A stretch of 64,000 nt of DNA from Terrimesophilobacter mesophilus (GCF_014200375.1 NZ_JACHBP010000001.1:744001-808000), one strand, 5' to 3'. Positions 34,365-44,442 are shown, counted from the first letter of the stretch. Translations and numbers: made by a program. The notes: a model not told the origin generated them from the sequence alone.

Positions 34365-35370
34365 GTCAGCCAACGCCATCGTGTGGACCGTCGTGCTCAC
34401 TGCGGCGGTCCTCGCGTCGATCACGTTCGCCGTCACTTTCGGCCCCGCGAACATCACCCCGGTGGATGTCTGGGGCTCGATCCTGCACCACCTCGGGCTC
34501 GGCCCCTCGCCGCTTGAACCGCTGCGTGACAGCATCGTCTGGGACCTTCGCCTTCCACGGATCCTCACCGCCGGAGCGGTCGGCGCGGGCCTCGCCATCG
34601 CCGGCGTCGTCATGCAGGCGATCACCCGCAACCCGCTCGCCGACCCCTACCTGCTCGGCCTGTCGTCGGGGGCGTCCCTCGGAGCGGTCGCCGTGCTCCT
34701 CCTCGGCAGTGCGCTGCTCCTGCCGTTCGCGGCCTTCCTCGGCGCCATGATCGCCCTCGCGGCGACGCTCGTACTCGCCGGGGCGTTCGGGCGGATCACC
34801 CCCGGCCGCACCATCCTCGCCGGCATCGCCGTCTCCGCTCTCGCCGGCGCAGTGACGAGCCTCATCATCTTCTGGACGGTCACCGGCGACTCGTATCGCG
34901 AGATCCTGGGCTGGCTTCTCGGCTCCCTCGCGGGGGCGCGCTGGCCCGCCGTCGGGATCGCCGCGGTCGCCATCCTCGTCGCGGGGGTGCCGATCACGCT
35001 GAGCGGACGGGTTCTGGATGCGTTCGCGTTCGGCGACACCTCCGCCGCGACGCTCGGCATCAACGTGCAGGCGACCCGCTGGATCATGCTCACCGGCGCG
35101 GCGGTGCTCACCGGAGCCATGGTGTCGGTGAGCGGCGCGATCGGCTTCGTCGGCCTCATCCTGCCCCACGCCGTCCGGCTGCTCGTCGGGCCGAGACACC
35201 GGCTCCTGCTCCCGCTTTCCGCCCTCGTCGGGGCGAGCTTCCTCATCTGGGCGGACACCGCCGCCAGGTCGCTGTTCGACCCGAGGGAGCTTCCCGTCGG
35301 CATCGTCACGGCGATCATCGGCGCCCCCGTGTTCGCCGCACTCCTGGCGCGCAGGAGGGTCAACTCGTGA
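34357..35370 (+). CDS. Proposed F420-0 ABC transporter, permease
   Basis: A 337-residue FecCD/BtuC-family permease with about nine to ten hydrophobic segments. Family signatures include LRLPRILTAGAVGAGLAIAG, GVVMQAITRNPLADPYLLGL and SGAIGFVGLILPHAVRLLVG. A TTG start at 34357 overlaps the preceding gene by 8 bp; a GTG at 34381 is an alternative. It overlaps the ATPase gene by 4 bp (GTGA). The fold is shared by siderophore and B12 importers; specificity for F420-0 is by cassette context. Confidence 0.88.
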   Translation: MARSANAIVWTVVLTAAVLASITFAVTFGPANITPVDVWGSILHHLGLGPSPLEPLRDSIVWDLRLPRILTAGAVGAGLAIAGVVMQAITRNPLADPYLLGLSSGASLGAVAVLLLGSALLLPFAAFLGAMIALAATLVLAGAFGRITPGRTILAGIAVSALAGAVTSLIIFWTVTGDSYREILGWLLGSLAGARWPAVGIAAVAILVAGVPITLSGRVLDAFAFGDTSAATLGINVQATRWIMLTGAAVLTGAMVSVSGAIGFVGLILPHAVRLLVGPRHRLLLPLSALVGASFLIWADTAARSLFDPRELPVGIVTAIIGAPVFAALLARRRVNS

Positions 35371-36158
35371 GCGTCCCCGCAATGAACGGCCTCGACGCGC
35401 AGCGGGTCACGGTCCGGCTCGACGGCAGGCTCATCATCGACGGCATCGACTGTTCCGCCCCATCCGGCGCCGTCACGGCCCTCATCGGCCCGAACGGCGC
35501 GGGCAAGTCGACGCTCCTCCACGCCCTCGCCACGATCCTGCCCACCGAGGCCGGGGTCATCCGGTTCGGCGACGACGACCTCCTGGCCATGAAACGTCGG
35601 ACGAGGGCGCGCACGATCGCGCTCGTCGAACAGGATGCGACCACCGAGCTTTCCCTCTCGGTGGCGGATGTCGTCTCCCTCGGTCGCATCCCGTACCAGG
35701 GGATGTTCTCCGACGAATCGGTACACGACCGCGCGATCGCCCGGAACGCTCTCGACACGGTCGGGATGAGCGCGTTCGCCGAGCGGGATGTCACCGAGCT
35801 CTCCGGAGGGGAGCGCCAGCGGGTGCTCCTCGCGCGGGCACTGGCCCAGGAACCCCGACTCCTCCTCCTCGACGAGCCGACGAACCATCTCGACATCTCG
35901 GCGCAGCTGTCGACACTCGCGCTCCTGCACGACCTCGCCGCCGGCGGCGTCACCGTCATGGCAGCACTGCACGACCTCACCCTCGCGACCGGCTGGAGCG
36001 ACCACGTGATCGTGCTGTCCGGAGGCCACGTCGTGGCGTCGGGGCCGACCGGCGCGACCCTCACTCCGCGACTCATCGAGGACGTGTACGGCGTGCACGC
36101 CGAGATCATCGAGCGGCAGGGACACCGGCCGACGATCGCGTTCAGTCCGCGCGACTGA
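35367..36158 (+). CDS. Proposed F420-0 ABC transporter, ATP-binding protein
   Basis: A 263-residue FecE/BtuD-type ATPase: Walker A GPNGAGKST, Q-loop LVEQDATTELSLSVADVV, signature LSGGERQRVLLARALAQ, Walker B LLLLDEPTNHLD and switch His in AALHDLTLA. GTG start overlapping the permease stop. The gene converges on the transglutaminase gene with a 17-bp overlap at the 3' ends. It completes the importer operon. Confidence 0.9.
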   Translation: MSVPAMNGLDAQRVTVRLDGRLIIDGIDCSAPSGAVTALIGPNGAGKSTLLHALATILPTEAGVIRFGDDDLLAMKRRTRARTIALVEQDATTELSLSVADVVSLGRIPYQGMFSDESVHDRAIARNALDTVGMSAFAERDVTELSGGERQRVLLARALAQEPRLLLLDEPTNHLDISAQLSTLALLHDLAAGGVTVMAALHDLTLATGWSDHVIVLSGGHVVASGPTGATLTPRLIEDVYGVHAEIIERQGHRPTIAFSPRD

Positions 36159-38427
36159 GGGACAGTCGGGACCAGATCGAACGCGGCGCGAGCGCGGCGA
36201 CGATTCGACGACGCCATCCGAATGCTCTCCGCACTCGGTCGAGGATGTCGGACACGCGATCATCCGCGCCGCCCGGTACTGCTCCGTGCGCGAGCCCCGA
36301 TTCCGCCCGCCTCCTCGAGAAGCTCTGCCGCTCGACGAGGGCGCGCAGCGAATCGAGGCCCACCCTGTCCGTCTCGCCGAGGCGGGCCGAGTCCGCGATG
36401 GCGGCCGCGGCCTCGCGCGGGGTCGCGGTCGGACTGATGTCCACCCCGAGGTCGTGCATGCTCTGCAGCACTTCCTTCCAGCCGGTCTGCGCAGCCGGGA
36501 AACCTCTCGCGAGCCGGCGCAGCCGAAGCGCGCGCTGTATCCCGCGAATGAACGCGGGGAGAAGCAGCAGCAGGATCACGCCGAGGAGGCTGAGCCCCGT
36601 CCACAGCCAGCCGAGCGACACCGCCGCGGTGCTGGAGTTCGCCGCAGGGTCGTTCGGATCGATCGGGGCCGCGGTCGCCGAATTGGTCGGTTCCGGCGTC
36701 GGAGTGGGCGTCGCGGTCGGGGTGGTGACCGGCGGGACGGGGACGCCGGGCGTGGCCTCATCCGCATAGGTCGGAACGAAACCTCTGCCGGGAGTGGGCT
36801 CGAACCGGGTCCAGCCGATCCCGTCGAAGTACAGCTCGGGCCAGGCGTGCACGTCCTGCGTCGTCACGCGGTACGACGTGCGCCCCTCGACCGTCTCCGC
36901 CTGCTTCTCGCCGGGAAGGAAGCCCACCGCGACGCGGGAGGGGATGCCGAGCGTGCGCGCCATGATCGCCATGGCCGAGGAGAAGTGGATGCAGTAGCCG
37001 CTCTTCGCCTCGAGGAACTGCGCGATCGCCTTCATCCCGTTCGAGTCGTAACCGAAGTCGGCCGGCGCCGTTTCCGAATAGTCGAAGGTGCCGTCGCGGA
37101 AGTACTCCTGCAGCGCCACCGCCCTCCCGTAGTTGCTCGTGGCAGACGATGTGACTCGCTGCGCGGTGCTGCGGATGATGCCGGGCAGGTCGGCCGGAAG
37201 GTCGAGGTAGTTGTCATCCGGGTTCGGCAGGGTGCTGTTCGCCACATCCAACTGTGCGGGCGTCGGTTGCACGAGAAGGCTCGACACCCGGTACTCCTCG
37301 CCGCGCGCCACCCGGTCCGGGCTCGTGAAGGTGAGGTCATCCGCATCCCAGAACCAGTTCCCGCGCAGGCCGCTCACGTCGGTCGCCGGGTACGGTACCG
37401 GCAGCCACGGGCTCCCGAGATTGTTGACATCCACCCACGTGGTCTCGTTCTCGACCGGGATGTCCGCCTCCAGCCCGGGAGGCGGCCCGACGGCGGCGGG
37501 TGTGTTGTCGCGGTCGATGGTCGGCGGATCGGGTTCCCAGGTCTCCGCGAGGAAGTTCTGGAGGCTCACGAGTCGCAGGTAGGTGGGCTGGTCCGACAGC
37601 GTGCTGTAGGTGAGGATCGTGCGCGGGAGCTCTCGCCGCAGTTCGTCGCCGAGCGACAGCACAGGGTTGACGCTCGCGAGGTATCCGCCGAACGCGTCGC
37701 CGCTCGCCGTCGATTCGTCGACCGTCGGAAGCGCGAGCGGAACGAGAAGCGCGACAACGACGGACACCGCGCCGATGCCGACTGCCCGGGAGGTCTGCGG
37801 GAAAGGCTCTCCGGCACGCAGCAGTACGAGCCAGGCCACGGCCGAGAGAACGAAGACGAACACGTCGGCGAGCTGGATGCCGACGAAGGTCGGGATGCCG
37901 AGGAGAACGGCGATGGGGATGGCGGCGAGGGCCGGCCTGCGCCACGTGACCGCAAGGAGGTCCGCCAGGATCGCAAGCGACCCGGCGCCCACCGCCAGGA
38001 GGAAGGAGATCCCGAGGGTGACGTCGGCCGGCACCGCCTGATTCGCGATGGCGAGGGATCCGGCCTGCGCGAGATCACCGAACACGGCGAAGGACTCGAA
38101 CGTCGGAATCACGAACAGGAACGCCGACCGGGAGGCGAAGAACACCGTGATGAGCGTGACGAGAACGGCGGATGCCACGAGCGTCGGCAACCAGGCGCGG
38201 CGGCCGGGCGACCTCGTCCCCTGCGACCGTGCACCCAGTGCGCGCGTGATGCCGGCGGCGGCGAGAACGGCGAACACGATTCCCGTGATCTGGAACCACC
38301 ATCCGAAGCCCTGCAGCACGGTGTGGAGCGCCGCAGCGGAAATGGAAAGGCAGAACAGCAGCGCGACGCTCACGCGCCATGCGCGGCGGTGATCCAGCCG
38401 ATCCCGGCGGCGTTCAGGCGCGCGCAC
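36142..38427 (-). CDS. Transglutaminase-like membrane protein (TgpA/DUF3488 type), copy A
   Basis: A 761-residue protein. Six or so N-terminal membrane segments (to about residue 215) precede a large extracytoplasmic domain. The transglutaminase core holds Cys in KSGYCIHFSSAMAIMARTLG and His/Asp in TTQDVHAWPELYFDGIGW. A Thr/Pro-rich linker, another membrane helix near 635 and a cytoplasmic DUF4129-like tail follow. GTG start, overlapping the DUF58 gene by 14 bp. Family members with DUF58 and MoxR are thought to act together at the envelope; the substrate is unknown. A similar protein is encoded at 40786. Confidence 0.9.
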   Translation of the reverse strand: MRAPERRRDRLDHRRAWRVSVALLFCLSISAAALHTVLQGFGWWFQITGIVFAVLAAAGITRALGARSQGTRSPGRRAWLPTLVASAVLVTLITVFFASRSAFLFVIPTFESFAVFGDLAQAGSLAIANQAVPADVTLGISFLLAVGAGSLAILADLLAVTWRRPALAAIPIAVLLGIPTFVGIQLADVFVFVLSAVAWLVLLRAGEPFPQTSRAVGIGAVSVVVALLVPLALPTVDESTASGDAFGGYLASVNPVLSLGDELRRELPRTILTYSTLSDQPTYLRLVSLQNFLAETWEPDPPTIDRDNTPAAVGPPPGLEADIPVENETTWVDVNNLGSPWLPVPYPATDVSGLRGNWFWDADDLTFTSPDRVARGEEYRVSSLLVQPTPAQLDVANSTLPNPDDNYLDLPADLPGIIRSTAQRVTSSATSNYGRAVALQEYFRDGTFDYSETAPADFGYDSNGMKAIAQFLEAKSGYCIHFSSAMAIMARTLGIPSRVAVGFLPGEKQAETVEGRTSYRVTTQDVHAWPELYFDGIGWTRFEPTPGRGFVPTYADEATPGVPVPPVTTPTATPTPTPEPTNSATAAPIDPNDPAANSSTAAVSLGWLWTGLSLLGVILLLLLPAFIRGIQRALRLRRLARGFPAAQTGWKEVLQSMHDLGVDISPTATPREAAAAIADSARLGETDRVGLDSLRALVERQSFSRRRAESGLAHGAVPGGADDRVSDILDRVRRAFGWRRRIVAALAPRSIWSRLSLSRAD

Positions 38428-39715
38428 GGTTCGCCTCCCTCAGTTCGATGGCCGCGAGCCACACCGCAGCGAGGTCATCGGTCGGGCGGACGGCGACGCA
38501 CGTCCAGCCTGAGGCGCGCAGCGGCGCGATCACGAGGTCGCTGTGCGGGTTGACGACGAAGGCGATCGCACTGTCGAACTGCGGGCGCTGGGCGACGAGC
38601 CGCTCGACCGTGTGCGGCTCGGCATCCGCCACGACCGCGAAGATCGAGCCGAGCGATCCCTGATTCGGAAGGGAAACGACCATGCGTCGGGGCGGTCCGT
38701 CCACGAGGGACGCTGCGGCGAGCGATTCGAGGAACTCCTCGGGATGATCGGGAAGCGTGAGTTGTCGATCCCCGGTCTCGATCACCTCAACCGTATAGCC
38801 GATCCGCTGCAGGTGGAACGTCAGCGATGCGGTGAACGCGATCGCCCACTCGAAGCTGTCGCTCTCCGGTTCGTCGACCGACTTCGGCACCGCGTCGTGG
38901 TAGCCGGTCTTGCGGGTGTCCAGCACGATGCGCGCCTGCGCGTGGCTGCGCTGCTCCTCCTGGCGCACCATGAGCTCGCCCTGCCGCGCCGTGGCCTTCC
39001 AGTGGACGCGACGGAGCGGATCGCCGTGCCGGTACTCGCGCGTCATGAGGTCGTCGCCACCGCCGACGTTGCGTCGCTGCAATGCCCGCGCCGTCCCGTC
39101 ATCCGCCGGCATGGACTGGCCGACGATGGGAAGCGCGACGACTCGGGGCGTGACGACGAGCTTCTGGGTGGCCCCGACGACGATCTCGCCGCGCGCGAGG
39201 GCGAACGGATCCGACACCTCGACGACGAGCGGCCCGACGTCGAACACTCCGCGCATCGGCGGCTGAAGCACGTAGTCGACGGTCGTCGCGCTCGAAGCCC
39301 CCAGCACGCCTCGGTTTCGTTGAAGGGGGGCGAGCCTGGCCGACGGCGTACCGTGCGGCGCCCAAGGCCACTCGTCACGCCACGTCGACTCCCCCGTGGG
39401 CGTGGACGCGAGGTTGCGAACTTCGACGGTCACCGCCACCGGAGAGCCGGCCTCGGCGACCGGCGGGCTGAACCGTCTCGCGACACCCCAACTTCGCCGA
39501 CGGAATCGGATGAAGGCGAACGCGAGGAGAGGAAGCCCGATGAGAAGCGACCCGGCGTAGAGGAGTTCGCTGCGCGGCACGGAATAGGCCGCGATCAGGA
39601 GAACGACGCCGATGATCACGAGCGCGAGCCCGCGGCGGTCGAGTGTGACGCGCAGACGCCTCCTCGTCCCCGGTCGCGCGTGCCAGCGACCCCGTGGACC
39701 CTGTGACCGCCGCAT
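38414..39715 (-). CDS. DUF58 protein, copy A
   Basis: A 433-residue membrane-anchored protein. Two hydrophobic segments near residues 30-70 precede a DUF58 core with the signature YRHGDPLRRVHWKATARQGELMVR, followed by a von Willebrand A-like region (ARIVLDTRKTG). It follows MoxR by 8 bp and overlaps the transglutaminase gene. In the MoxR-DUF58-transglutaminase arrangement, DUF58 is regarded as the MoxR partner. The N-terminal 20 residues are very Arg-rich. Confidence 0.9.
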   Translation of the reverse strand: MRRSQGPRGRWHARPGTRRRLRVTLDRRGLALVIIGVVLLIAAYSVPRSELLYAGSLLIGLPLLAFAFIRFRRRSWGVARRFSPPVAEAGSPVAVTVEVRNLASTPTGESTWRDEWPWAPHGTPSARLAPLQRNRGVLGASSATTVDYVLQPPMRGVFDVGPLVVEVSDPFALARGEIVVGATQKLVVTPRVVALPIVGQSMPADDGTARALQRRNVGGGDDLMTREYRHGDPLRRVHWKATARQGELMVRQEEQRSHAQARIVLDTRKTGYHDAVPKSVDEPESDSFEWAIAFTASLTFHLQRIGYTVEVIETGDRQLTLPDHPEEFLESLAAASLVDGPPRRMVVSLPNQGSLGSIFAVVADAEPHTVERLVAQRPQFDSAIAFVVNPHSDLVIAPLRASGWTCVAVRPTDDLAAVWLAAIELREANRARA

Positions 39716-39723
39716 GCCGGAGA

Positions 39724-40716
39724 TCAGGCCCGATCGCCGGCGCCAAGGGGCACGGGGGTCGCCGCGACGATGCGGTGGATGATGTCCGCGACACTGTTCG
39801 ACTGGAACGCAGAACCGGCCCCGGCGACACGTGCGGCCGCGATGAGCCGGTGGCCGAGCACGGGCACGGCGAGCGCGTCGATGTCGTCCGGCAGCACGAA
39901 CTCCCGCCCGTCGAGGGCTGCGCGGGCTTTTGCGGCGCGCACGAGGTGCAGCGTCGCCCGCGGACTCGCGCCGAGGCGGAGCTCGCGGTCGCGGCGGGTG
40001 TCCTGTGCGATGCTCACGGCGTACTGCTCGACCGCCTGCGAGACGAAGATTCCGCGCACCATGGCGATCATCCCGGTGAGCTGTTCGAGCGAGACGACAG
40101 GGGTCAGGGCATCGAGCGGGCTCGAGAGCTCGCGGGTCTGCAGCATGGCCAGTTCGGCCGCGTCATCCGGATAACCCATCGAGATCCGCACCATGAACCG
40201 GTCGCGCTGCGCCTCGGGGAGAGGGTACGTTCCCTCCATCTCGACGGGGTTCTGGGTGGCGACGACAGTGAACGGCCTGGCGAGCGGATACGTCGTCCCG
40301 TCGACGCTCACCTGGCCCTCCTCCATGCTCTCCAGGAGCGCGGACTGGGTCTTCGGGCTCGCCCGGTTGATCTCGTCGCCGATCACGATGTTCGCGAACA
40401 CGGGTCCGGGCTTGAACTCGAACACCCTCTCGCCCTGGTTGAACACGGACACGCCCGTGATGTCCGAAGGGAGCAGGTCCGGGGTGAACTGGATGCGGTT
40501 GACGGTGCAGTCGATCGAGCGGGCGAGGGCCCGCGCGAGCATGGTCTTGCCGACCCCCGGAACGTCCTCGATGAGCAGGTGACCTTCGGCGAGCACCGTC
40601 GTGAGCGCGAGCTCGACCGCCTCGCGCTTGCCGTCGATGACGGTTTCGACGCTTCGCACGATCTCCCTGCTCAGCGCATGGAAATCTCCGAGCTGCGTGT
40701 CAGTTGCTGCGGCCAC
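39724..40716 (-). CDS. MoxR-family AAA+ ATPase
   Basis: A 330-residue AAA_3 ATPase with Walker A DVPGVGKTMLARALA and Walker B GDEINRASPKTQSALLESME. MoxR proteins act as chaperone-like ATPases on VWA/DUF58 partners. GTG start with no strong ribosome-binding site. It sits between two DUF58-transglutaminase pairs and could serve both. A 69-bp gap separates it from the transglutaminase B gene upstream. Confidence 0.95.
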   Translation of the reverse strand: MAAATDTQLGDFHALSREIVRSVETVIDGKREAVELALTTVLAEGHLLIEDVPGVGKTMLARALARSIDCTVNRIQFTPDLLPSDITGVSVFNQGERVFEFKPGPVFANIVIGDEINRASPKTQSALLESMEEGQVSVDGTTYPLARPFTVVATQNPVEMEGTYPLPEAQRDRFMVRISMGYPDDAAELAMLQTRELSSPLDALTPVVSLEQLTGMIAMVRGIFVSQAVEQYAVSIAQDTRRDRELRLGASPRATLHLVRAAKARAALDGREFVLPDDIDALAVPVLGHRLIAAARVAGAGSAFQSNSVADIIHRIVAATPVPLGAGDRA

Positions 40717-40785
40717 CGTTCACCTCACTGTTGAATCGTTGCTCGGGCGGATGCCCCGATGTTGTTCGTTCGAATCTATCCTGCG

Positions 40786-43065
40786 TCACCCGAACCGTGC
40801 GACGGAGGTCGAAATGCGGCTCACGAGGGAGCGGGGAAGCATGGTCGCCTTCGCGCGCGCGTTCGCATCCACGCTCGCGGACAGGCAAGACAGTACCGCG
40901 GTCACGTCCGCGGCGAGCGCCCGACGCTCTTCGGCGGACCGGGCGCTCACACCGCCCCCGGGGCCATAGCCTTCACGTTCGAGGGCGAGTCCGACGCGGG
41001 CGAGGGACTCGCCTGCTCCCCCGGACATCCCGCGCACCCGGTCCAGTCTCGCGACCGCCTCCCGTGGGGTGAGGGTCGGCGGGATGACGATGCCGATGTC
41101 CTCCGCCGTCTCGATGATCTCGCGCCAGGCGGAGGCGACGGTTCCCCGGCCGCTGGCGAGGCGAGAGAGCCGGCGACGACGTCGCAGCGAGCGCACGAGG
41201 GCGGGAAGGAAGATCAGGAACACGAGGAGGGCGAGGATGCCGGCGATCGCGAACCACGCCGACCAGTCCCCGCTCGTCAGCCACCGCGTGACGGTCGGGC
41301 CCTCGTCGATCTGCGGTGCGCCGGAGTGGTCGCCCTTCGACGGGGATGACGGCCCCGATCCGCCGACGGTCACCGGAGGCACACCCGCGGTGGTCTGGTT
41401 CGCGTAGTCGGGCACGGACCCGCGGCTCGGGGTCGGTTCGAATCGAACCCAGCCGATCCCGCTGAAGTACAGTTCCGGCCAGGCATGAAGGTCGTGCGTG
41501 GTCACCGCGTAGATCTTCCGGCCCCGGTCTTCGCCGTTCTGGAGGCTCCCCGGCTGGAATCCGACGATGATCCGGCTGGGGATGCCGAGCTCTCGCGCCA
41601 TGACCGCCATCGCGGAGGCGAAGTGGATGCAGTATCCGCTCTGCTCCTTGAGGAAGGCAGCGACGTATTCGACCCCCGTGCCGTCGTATCCGTCCGTGAC
41701 GGGCGCGGTCTCCGAGTAGTGGAACGGCGCGGACCTGAGGTACTCCTGGAGCGCGAGCGCCTTCTGGTAGTTGCTCGAGTCCCCTGTGGTGACCTTCGTC
41801 GCGGTCGACGCGATGATCTCCGGAGTGTCGGGGGGAAGCACCAGGTAGTTCGCGAGGTCGGCCGGCACGCGCGTGCCCGCCGCGAGAAGCTGCTGCGGAG
41901 TCGGTTCGAGCTTCACGCTCGCCACCGTGTAGTTCTCCCCTCGCGCGAGAGTGAGGTTGCTGGCTACCGTGAACGACTCCGGCAGGTACTGCCACGAGCC
42001 GGTGAGCCCCGTGACACTCGATGCCGGATACGGCACCGGCAGCCACGGGCTCACGAGGTTCGCCACGTGGATGTAGCTCACTTCGCGATCCGTCGTCACG
42101 CCCACGTCAAGCCCAGGCGGGCGCGGGAACTCGACCGGACGGTTCCGGGGGTCCAGGTTCGGCTGGCTCGGCCCCCAGTCCTTGCTGAAGAAGTCCGAGA
42201 TCTCTGCGAGCCGCAGGTACTCCGGTTCCCCGGAGACGGTGCTGTAGGTGAGGGCGATGTGCTTGTCGCCCTGCCGCAGGTCATCGCCGAGATGCAGCAC
42301 GGGGTTGACCCCGGTCGACACGCTCGGGCCGAGCCCGTTGCTCGTGGCGGTGATGTCCGTGCTGGGCAGCGCGCCAGGCAGGATGAGCCCGCTCACGACG
42401 GCGATCGCCCCCACGGCGACAGCGGGGATGACGTGTCGTGGTCGCCCGGCAATGAGCAGGGAGAGGTAGGCGAGAGCGCTCGCCGCGAAGAACCAGCCGT
42501 CGGTCTTCCCCTCCGGTGTCATGCCGGGGACGAGGAAGATCACGGCGAGCGGAATTCCGACGAGTGCGGGAAGCCGGAGCGAGAACGCCGCGATCTCCGC
42601 GACGACCGCGAGTGCGATGACCCCGAGTGCGAGCACGAAGGAGATGGCATCGTCGGCGTTCGCGGGAACGTTCTGCCAGGTGATGGAGTACCCGGCATCC
42701 CGGATGAGTTTGCGGAACACCTCGACGGTGTCCGACGTGGGAAGGACGCCGGCGATGCCCGATCCGGATCCGAATCGCACCATGACCACGACCGCGGCGA
42801 CGAGCAGTCCGGCGACGGGCGCGAGAATGCGGGCCAGGATACTCCCGGCCGCCAGCACCGTCCGTACGATCGTGCCCGCCCCGAACACGGCGAGGCACAA
42901 CACCGTGCAGAGGATCCACCACGCGACGCCGTCGAGGATCGTGTGCAGACCGCCGAGCGTCACCGCGAAGGCGAGCAGGATGAGGGCCGACCGCCGGAGG
43001 TCCGTTCGATCCAGACGCGACGCGGCGCGAGCCGGCTTCCGATCAGGCACTGCTGACCTCCGCAT
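40786..43065 (-). CDS. Transglutaminase-like membrane protein (TgpA/DUF3488 type), copy B
   Basis: This 759-residue protein matches copy A in length and order: N-terminal membrane bundle, extracytoplasmic transglutaminase domain with Cys in QSGYCIHFASAMAVMARELG and His/Asp in TTHDLHAWPELYFSGIGW, a linker, one membrane helix and a cytoplasmic tail. The catalytic triad is kept, so the duplicate should be active. It overlaps the DUF58 copy B gene by 23 bp. A GTG at 43050 is an alternative start. Confidence 0.9.
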   Translation of the reverse strand: MRRSAVPDRKPARAASRLDRTDLRRSALILLAFAVTLGGLHTILDGVAWWILCTVLCLAVFGAGTIVRTVLAAGSILARILAPVAGLLVAAVVVMVRFGSGSGIAGVLPTSDTVEVFRKLIRDAGYSITWQNVPANADDAISFVLALGVIALAVVAEIAAFSLRLPALVGIPLAVIFLVPGMTPEGKTDGWFFAASALAYLSLLIAGRPRHVIPAVAVGAIAVVSGLILPGALPSTDITATSNGLGPSVSTGVNPVLHLGDDLRQGDKHIALTYSTVSGEPEYLRLAEISDFFSKDWGPSQPNLDPRNRPVEFPRPPGLDVGVTTDREVSYIHVANLVSPWLPVPYPASSVTGLTGSWQYLPESFTVASNLTLARGENYTVASVKLEPTPQQLLAAGTRVPADLANYLVLPPDTPEIIASTATKVTTGDSSNYQKALALQEYLRSAPFHYSETAPVTDGYDGTGVEYVAAFLKEQSGYCIHFASAMAVMARELGIPSRIIVGFQPGSLQNGEDRGRKIYAVTTHDLHAWPELYFSGIGWVRFEPTPSRGSVPDYANQTTAGVPPVTVGGSGPSSPSKGDHSGAPQIDEGPTVTRWLTSGDWSAWFAIAGILALLVFLIFLPALVRSLRRRRRLSRLASGRGTVASAWREIIETAEDIGIVIPPTLTPREAVARLDRVRGMSGGAGESLARVGLALEREGYGPGGGVSARSAEERRALAADVTAVLSCLSASVDANARAKATMLPRSLVSRISTSVARFG

Positions 43066-44350
43066 CGCGTTCCGTCGCGGGCTGCGCCGGGCTCGCGGCC
43101 CCGAGCGACTGCCAGGCGCTCAACACGGTATCGCCGTCGGGCACGCGCAGGACGCTCCACCCCGCGGCCACGAGCCGTTCCTCCGACGCTCCCCGCGCGG
43201 CGCCGCGAGCAGCACCGTGTGTCGCGCCGGAGGACGCCGGCCCGAGCAGGAAGGCGACGGCGAGGTCGAATCCGGCGCGCTGTTCGACGAGCGCGTCGAT
43301 GGTTTCGGCATCCGGCGCGTCGAGAACCGTGAAAAGGGAACCGACGCTGTCCGCGCGAGGTTCGGCGAGCCGCAGTTTCGGTCCGTCCTGGTAGCTGAGC
43401 CGAACGCGCGCGAGGCTCTCCACGAAGTCGTCGGCGTGCCCGGCATCCGCGAGCTGGCGCACCGCCGTTTCGACGACGTCGACGCGCAGGCCGCCCCGGA
43501 TGAGGTAGTCGCGCAGGGAGGCGATCATGCTGAGCGCCCATTCGAAGCGGTCGCTCTCCGGCCGGTCGGGCGACGGTGACCGCGAAACGTCGCGCCAGTT
43601 GCCGCGCCGGGTGTCGACGAGCAGGAGTGCCTCGGCGTGGCTGCGTTTCTCGTCCTCTCGCACCATGAGCTCGCCGTGATGGGCGGATGCCTTCCAGTGC
43701 ACTTTGCGGAGCGCGTCCCCCGGGCGATAGTCGCGCGTCATGATGTCGTGTTCGCCGGCGAGGGCGCGGTGCTGGAACAGTCGCGCCGATCCACTGTCGG
43801 AGGCGATGTCGACGGACCCCTGATCGAGGTCGACGGTTTCGGGAGCGACGATCACGCGGTTGCGGTCCCCCACCGGGAACTCGCCTCGCGCGAGTCCGAA
43901 CGGGTCGCCGAGGCTGATGACGAGCGGTCCGAGTTCGGAGACTCCCCGTCGCGGCGGTACGAAGGCGTAGCGGAGGGTGAGGCTTCCGCCCGGACTCACT
44001 GCGGCGAGCTCGAGCGACCTGGTGCGACCCGTCCCCCACGGGAGCGTGTCGCTCCATTGGGATGCCGGGGTCTTCGAGTTCGCCAGGTTGCCGAGTCGCA
44101 GGCTTGCGGAACCGGTTGCACCGGCACTGACGATCGCCGGGGCGGCGAATCGCGCGACGCTCAGCCGTGGGCGCATCCTGGCGACGAGCCACAGGGCGAG
44201 CAGCGGCGGGATGGCGCAGAACGACGCGAGGACCAGCAGCTCCGGCCAGCCGGCGATGTAGGCGGCGCTGAACGATACGACCGCAGCGCCGAGGAGCGTG
44301 CCCCCGCGCAGGGTCAGGGTGATCACGCGGCGGCGAACTGCTGTGTCCAT
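43043..44350 (-). CDS. DUF58 protein, copy B
   Basis: A 435-residue protein with two N-terminal hydrophobic segments (about residues 10-50) and a DUF58 core YRPGDALRKVHWKASAHHGELMVR. It is clearly paralogous to copy A at 38414. The ATG at 44350 follows GGAG with good spacing; upstream frame to 44389 has no support. First gene of the run DUF58B-TGaseB-MoxR-DUF58A-TGaseA. Divergent from the DUF2207 gene. Confidence 0.88.
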   Translation of the reverse strand: MDTAVRRRVITLTLRGGTLLGAAVVSFSAAYIAGWPELLVLASFCAIPPLLALWLVARMRPRLSVARFAAPAIVSAGATGSASLRLGNLANSKTPASQWSDTLPWGTGRTRSLELAAVSPGGSLTLRYAFVPPRRGVSELGPLVISLGDPFGLARGEFPVGDRNRVIVAPETVDLDQGSVDIASDSGSARLFQHRALAGEHDIMTRDYRPGDALRKVHWKASAHHGELMVREDEKRSHAEALLLVDTRRGNWRDVSRSPSPDRPESDRFEWALSMIASLRDYLIRGGLRVDVVETAVRQLADAGHADDFVESLARVRLSYQDGPKLRLAEPRADSVGSLFTVLDAPDAETIDALVEQRAGFDLAVAFLLGPASSGATHGAARGAARGASEERLVAAGWSVLRVPDGDTVLSAWQSLGAASPAQPATERDAEVSSA

Positions 44351-44430
44351 AGCCACTCCATCGGGGAACGCGACGATCCCGTGCGTCAAGTCTTACAGTT
44401 TCCGTCGACATTGGGCAGGGAGTTCTCCGA

Positions 44431-44436
44431 TACCCT
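44431..44436 (+). promoter_or_regulatory. -10 box TACCCT of a leaderless-type promoter
   Basis: TACCCT lies 6 nt before the ATG at 44443, where no ribosome-binding site is present. A TCGACA stands at 44405-44410, but 20 bp away, longer than usual for a -35. Confidence 0.4.
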
Positions 44437-44442
44437 GACTGC

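Noticed and set aside
33396-36158. Calling the ABC cassette a siderophore (iron) importer
   Set aside because: Fold and motifs alone would permit it, but no siderophore genes are nearby, whereas cofE, fgd and F420-type oxidoreductases are. Iron remains an alternative, not the call.
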